From CAZXDS01 sp964639525 (GTDB lineage: Bacteria; Bacteroidota; Ignavibacteria; Ignavibacteriales; Melioribacteraceae), in contig CAZXDS010000196.1 of assembly GCA_964639525.1 (NCBI GenBank), forward strand, positions 1 through 6,203: a DNA stretch of 6,203 nt, given 5' to 3'. This document shows positions 4,866-6,203 of the stretch, piece after piece. The notes beneath the pieces were generated by a model that saw only the letters and a program-made list of their open reading frames with translations, was not told the origin of the DNA and made no database searches. Numbering within the stretch: position 1 is the first letter of the stretch; the number at the start of each line of letters is the position of its first letter. The position numbers and the translations under genes are program-made.

Positions 4866-6104
4866 TTATTCATAACGTAACGCATCTACAGGATTTAATT
4901 TTGAAGCTCGATATGCGGGTAAAAATCCCGAAATAATTCCAACAGCTGCCGAAATAAATAATGCAATAAAAACTATATTTAAAGGCATTGCAGTGGGTAA
5001 AAATTGATTAATTATTAAACTGAGCGGGAACGAAATCGCAAGTCCAATTAGTCCGCCAATCAAACAAATAAAGGTAGCTTCCGATAAAAATTGAAACAAT
5101 ATTGTCCAGGTTTTAGCCCCGATAGCCTTCCGAATTCCAATTTCCTTAGTTCTTTCCGTAACGGAAACAAACATTATATTCATAATACCAATTGCACCTA
5201 CAAAAAGCGAAAGAGCTGTAATTACAATTCCTGCAATTGCTACTATCCCAACTGTTTTGTCGTACATCTGTTGAAAAACTTCCTGTTGGTTAAGTGCAAA
5301 ATCATCCGGTTTGCCGGGAGGATCTTTTCTAATTGTTCTCATAATTGCCCTAAGTTCCTCTTTGGCATCCTCAATGTGATCAATGTCTGCAATCTTTACA
5401 TCAATTCGCAATCCGCGCCGTGTTTGCCCGATAACCGATTCAAAAACTTTTATTGGCATTATAACTTGCCCATCCATACTAAACATACCAAAAAAGCCGG
5501 TTCCTTGTTTTTCTAGAATGCCTATTACTTTTAGCGGAATGCCATTTATTTTTACTATTTTATTTAAGGCGGATTGTCTGGGGAATAAAGTTTTCGCAAT
5601 ATCTTTACCAATAATGCAAACACGCTTAGCCGCCTTGCAATCATAGCTGTTCAGAAATCTTCCTTCTTCGGGAATCGCACCACTCGTTTTGATATAATCT
5701 TCATTAGTTCCGAAAACAAGGGATGTTTTAACATTCAATTGCTTGTATTTTACTACTCTGCCGAAGGTTCTTTTGGTTGGAGCAATTGCGGAAGCACCTT
5801 CAAATGATTCGCGTAATTTTTGGTATTGCGCATATGTAATTTCCTTTCGATTCCTGAATTTTCTCCAATTTCCACCGGCAAACCACGGATATTTATCAAC
5901 ATAAATTACATCGCTTCCGAGCGAAGAAATTGAATTCATAAAGGCATCTCTTAACCCGACAATTGCAGTTGACATTGTTGTTACTGCTACTATACCAATT
6001 ACAATCCCAAGTGTTGTAAGAATAGAACGCATCTTGTTTGCCTGAATTGCACGTAGCGATATCTTTAAGCCTTCGTAAAGCTCACGTAAAGTCTTTTTAA
6101 TCAT
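4866..6104 (-). CDS. MacB/FtsX-type ABC transporter permease (first of pair)
   Basis: The 412-residue inner-membrane permease has the same architecture as the next gene: TM1 about 28-49, periplasmic MacB_PCD-type domain about 50-283, TM2 about 284-312, TM3 337-363 and TM4 374-397. After TM2 comes SVTERTKEIGIRKAIGA, identical to its neighbour, and it also ends DALRYE. The two chains share periplasmic marks absent from a generic description of the family: a KYP shortly after TM1 (71-73 here), an R-x-RNRK stretch (82-87 region) and R-K-x-PPG before TM2 (259-264). They are clearly paralogues and likely form a heterodimer. The ATG at 6104 has GGGA 5 nt upstream. The ATPase and periplasmic adaptor expected of a MacB-like exporter are not in the window; they may lie upstream of 6203, beyond the repeat copy, or elsewhere. 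Confidence 0.95.
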   Translation of the reverse strand: MIKKTLRELYEGLKISLRAIQANKMRSILTTLGIVIGIVAVTTMSTAIVGLRDAFMNSISSLGSDVIYVDKYPWFAGGNWRKFRNRKEITYAQYQKLRESFEGASAIAPTKRTFGRVVKYKQLNVKTSLVFGTNEDYIKTSGAIPEEGRFLNSYDCKAAKRVCIIGKDIAKTLFPRQSALNKIVKINGIPLKVIGILEKQGTGFFGMFSMDGQVIMPIKVFESVIGQTRRGLRIDVKIADIDHIEDAKEELRAIMRTIRKDPPGKPDDFALNQQEVFQQMYDKTVGIVAIAGIVITALSLFVGAIGIMNIMFVSVTERTKEIGIRKAIGAKTWTILFQFLSEATFICLIGGLIGLAISFPLSLIINQFLPTAMPLNIVFIALFISAAVGIISGFLPAYRASKLNPVDALRYE

Positions 6105-6154
6105 TTTTATCCCAAATACTCAATAAAATACAACAAGTTAAAACTATTTATAAA

Positions 6155-6203
6155 TGAGTCCACTCTAAAAAGCCCCAAACGGACTAAAGTCCGTTTGGGG
6201 AAG
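6155..6203. repeat. Second copy of the 122-bp palindromic element, cut by window edge
   Basis: Bases 6155-6203 repeat 3236-3285 with one difference, three instead of four A's in the hairpin arm. The hairpin here is perfect: CCCCAAACGGACT (6173-6185) and AGTCCGTTTGGGG (6188-6200) with an AA loop. The copy starts 51 bp upstream of the first permease's ATG and has the same orientation as the first copy, so the two ends bracket the permease pair as direct repeats. Confidence 0.88.

Noticed and set aside
5091..5646. Two overlapping plus-strand open frames antisense to the first permease
   Set aside because: They lie opposite conserved permease sequence and their products look like low-complexity antisense translations.

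Overview
This 6.2 kb window is bacterial and AT-rich. It most likely comes from the Ignavibacteria/Ignavibacteriota or a related member of the Bacteroidota-Chlorobiota group. The best clue is the C-terminus of the protein at 2024-2692, a type IX secretion sorting domain carrying the QNYPNPFNPSTTI signature common in Ignavibacteria and some neighbouring phyla. The assignment rests on that signature and on base composition only; there is no rRNA or marker gene here.

Layout. (1) 1-1795, minus strand: a probable two-gene redox unit. The upstream gene (1795 to 179) encodes a fusion of an N-terminal Rieske [2Fe-2S] domain to the FMN/[3Fe-4S] synthase domain of glutamate synthase, with no glutaminase domain. 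The gene 48 bp downstream (130 to beyond 1) encodes a second Rieske-type protein, cut by the window edge. (2) 1796-2023: a divergent intergenic region with weak promoter candidates. (3) 2024-2692, plus strand: an exported protein with one CXXCH haem-type motif, a temptin-like GGGPRN...DSDGDGxTNGEE block and a type IX sorting tail, ending in a terminator that overlaps its stop codon. (4) 2693-3560: an 868-bp gene-free stretch full of inverted repeats. It holds a 161-bp and a 122-bp MITE/REP-like element, a long stand-alone hairpin, an outer pair of inverted repeats and an orphan element end. (5) 3561-6104, minus strand: two tandem paralogous MacB/FtsX-type ABC transporter permeases. (6) 6155-6203: the start of a second, nearly identical copy of the 122-bp element, running off the window.

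How the genes fit together. The Rieske/FMN enzyme and the Rieske protein next to it plausibly form one electron-transfer or oxidoreductase unit. Its substrate cannot be read from the sequence. The two permeases probably form a heteromeric MacB-like inner-membrane exporter that needs an ATPase, and probably an adaptor, encoded outside the window. The permease pair is bracketed by same-orientation ends of the same repeat, so it could be lost or rearranged by recombination. The most unusual content is the modular palindromic repeat cluster, where two elements with different terminal repeats share an internal hairpin unit, and the domain combination of the secreted temptin-like protein.
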